From assembly GCA_043798435.1 (NCBI GenBank), contig JAZDOR010000010.1, forward strand, positions 1 to 49,388: a stretch of DNA of 49,388 nt. The letters run 5' to 3'. Positions 48,972 to 49,388 of the stretch are shown here, piece after piece; within the stretch, counting starts at the first letter, position 1, and each line of letters starts with the position of its first letter. This DNA comes from JAGUXG01 sp043798435 (lineage in GTDB: Bacteria > UBA9089 > UBA9088 > JAGUXG01). The notes below the pieces were generated by a model. The model saw only the letters and a list, made by a program, of their open reading frames with translations, did no database searches and had not been told where the DNA came from. A program made the position numbers and the translations under genes.

Positions 48972-49388
48972 CTATAATCGTGTCTTCAATAGACAGATAG
49001 CTACTCCCATCATCAGCAAGGAGCAGATAATCGGCAAAAGGACTGGTGCTATCCAGGGAGCCGGGATGAGAAAGAGGATGTCAAGGGTAAAAAGGGATTC
49101 TGGCCAACCCAGCCAGAGTTTCAGGAAAATATAATAGAATATGTCCCAGAAGGCGAATATCCACAAGAAATAGGCAAGTCTTTCTCTGAACTTTGTGCCT
49201 GAAAGGATAGCCACACAAGCTAAAATAACGATTGTAGAAACCTCCCTTGTCTGCTCAATAAAGAGAATCTTCTGACAGGATAGAAACTGAAGCAATCCTG
49301 GAAGATTGTGAACCATCTTCCAGCCATCCTCTGGGAGAATTCTTCTGATATAAACGACAACCACCGCCTCAAGGTAGCCAAAGGCAAT
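48972..49388 (-). CDS. Polytopic membrane protein, 5' end beyond the window
   Basis: At least 138 codons, open to the right edge (IAFGYLEAVVVVYIRR precedes the first internal GTG at 49364). Four hydrophobic segments are visible: STIVILACVAILSG, LAYFLWIFAFWDIFYYIFLK, SLFTLDILFLIPAPWIAPVL and PIICSLLMMGVAICLL. The family is not recognised. The gene is convergent with the PorV-like gene. Confidence 0.65.
   Translation of the reverse strand: MAFGYLEAVVVVYIRRILPEDGWKMVHNLPGLLQFLSCQKILFIEQTREVSTIVILACVAILSGTKFRERLAYFLWIFAFWDIFYYIFLKLWLGWPESLFTLDILFLIPAPWIAPVLLPIICSLLMMGVAICLLKTRL

Overview
The window looks like a chromosome fragment of an uncultured, probably anaerobic, diderm bacterium (roughly 40% GC by eye, standard code, bacterial sigma-70-type promoters). 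The outer membrane is implied by a porin, a heptose epimerase, an O-antigen ligase and a PorV-like barrel. Motility is implied by fliF, fliG, fliH and pilM. Wood-Ljungdahl-type metabolism is implied by metF, metV and mvhD. This mix, together with abundant short tandem repeats, would suit candidate lineages such as Desantisbacteria or Omnitrophota, but the placement is a guess that needs a phylogeny of TypA, RF2 or CarB. Most genes lie on the minus strand.

Layout. 1-7080: carbamoyl-phosphate synthase (carB, carA) with a decayed type I restriction locus (hsdM, yhcG-like, hsdS and ORF6N pieces) wedged between them. 7081-9275: two small toxin-antitoxin-like units in repeat-rich DNA. 9276-18035: typA, a DUF2079 membrane protein with a TPR partner, birA, a GAF/degenerate-GGDEF sensor and hldD. 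18036-23212: an O-antigen ligase with TPRs, a type II restriction-modification pair, and prfB with its programmed frameshift. 23213-25331: integron-like cassettes carrying a ParE-type toxin-antitoxin pair, a dense repeat array, a DUF2283 pair and a pilT remnant. 25328-30679: a four-gene signalling operon (S1-receiver-GAF-kinase, receiver-PAS-GAF-kinase, receiver-DUF5678, retropepsin-like protease). 30725-38548: a BRO-type gene, metF and metV, a five-gene coupled island (protease, small protein, nucleotidyltransferase, ATPase, possible Toprim protein), mvhD and a DUF362 ferredoxin. 38834-46684: porin, four-helix-bundle gene, pilM, fliH, fliG, fliF. 46900-49388: a REP-associated transposase, a PorV-like protein and a cut membrane protein.

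The most striking property is the repeat ecology. At least eight families of 7-bp tandem repeats, plus 8-bp repeats and several classes of 75-210 bp palindromes, fill most intergenic spaces. They also enter genes: carB carries about 180 extra codons of in-frame heptamers, carA is frameshifted by four copies of a heptamer, and the DUF362 gene carries four octamers between its two ferredoxin motifs. Remnants of a four-helix-bundle gene and a GxxExxY gene sit at or inside palindromes, which suggests these structures act as landing sites or mobile units.

Best candidates for undescribed biology: (1) the kinase operon, in which a tandem S1 RNA-binding module is fused to a histidine kinase and the response regulator output is DUF5678 beside an aspartic protease; (2) the island between mvhD and metV, linked through to metV by stop/start overlaps; (3) the heptamer-controlled reading frame of carA; (4) a structured RNA at 42045-42180 that fully sequesters a Shine-Dalgarno sequence.
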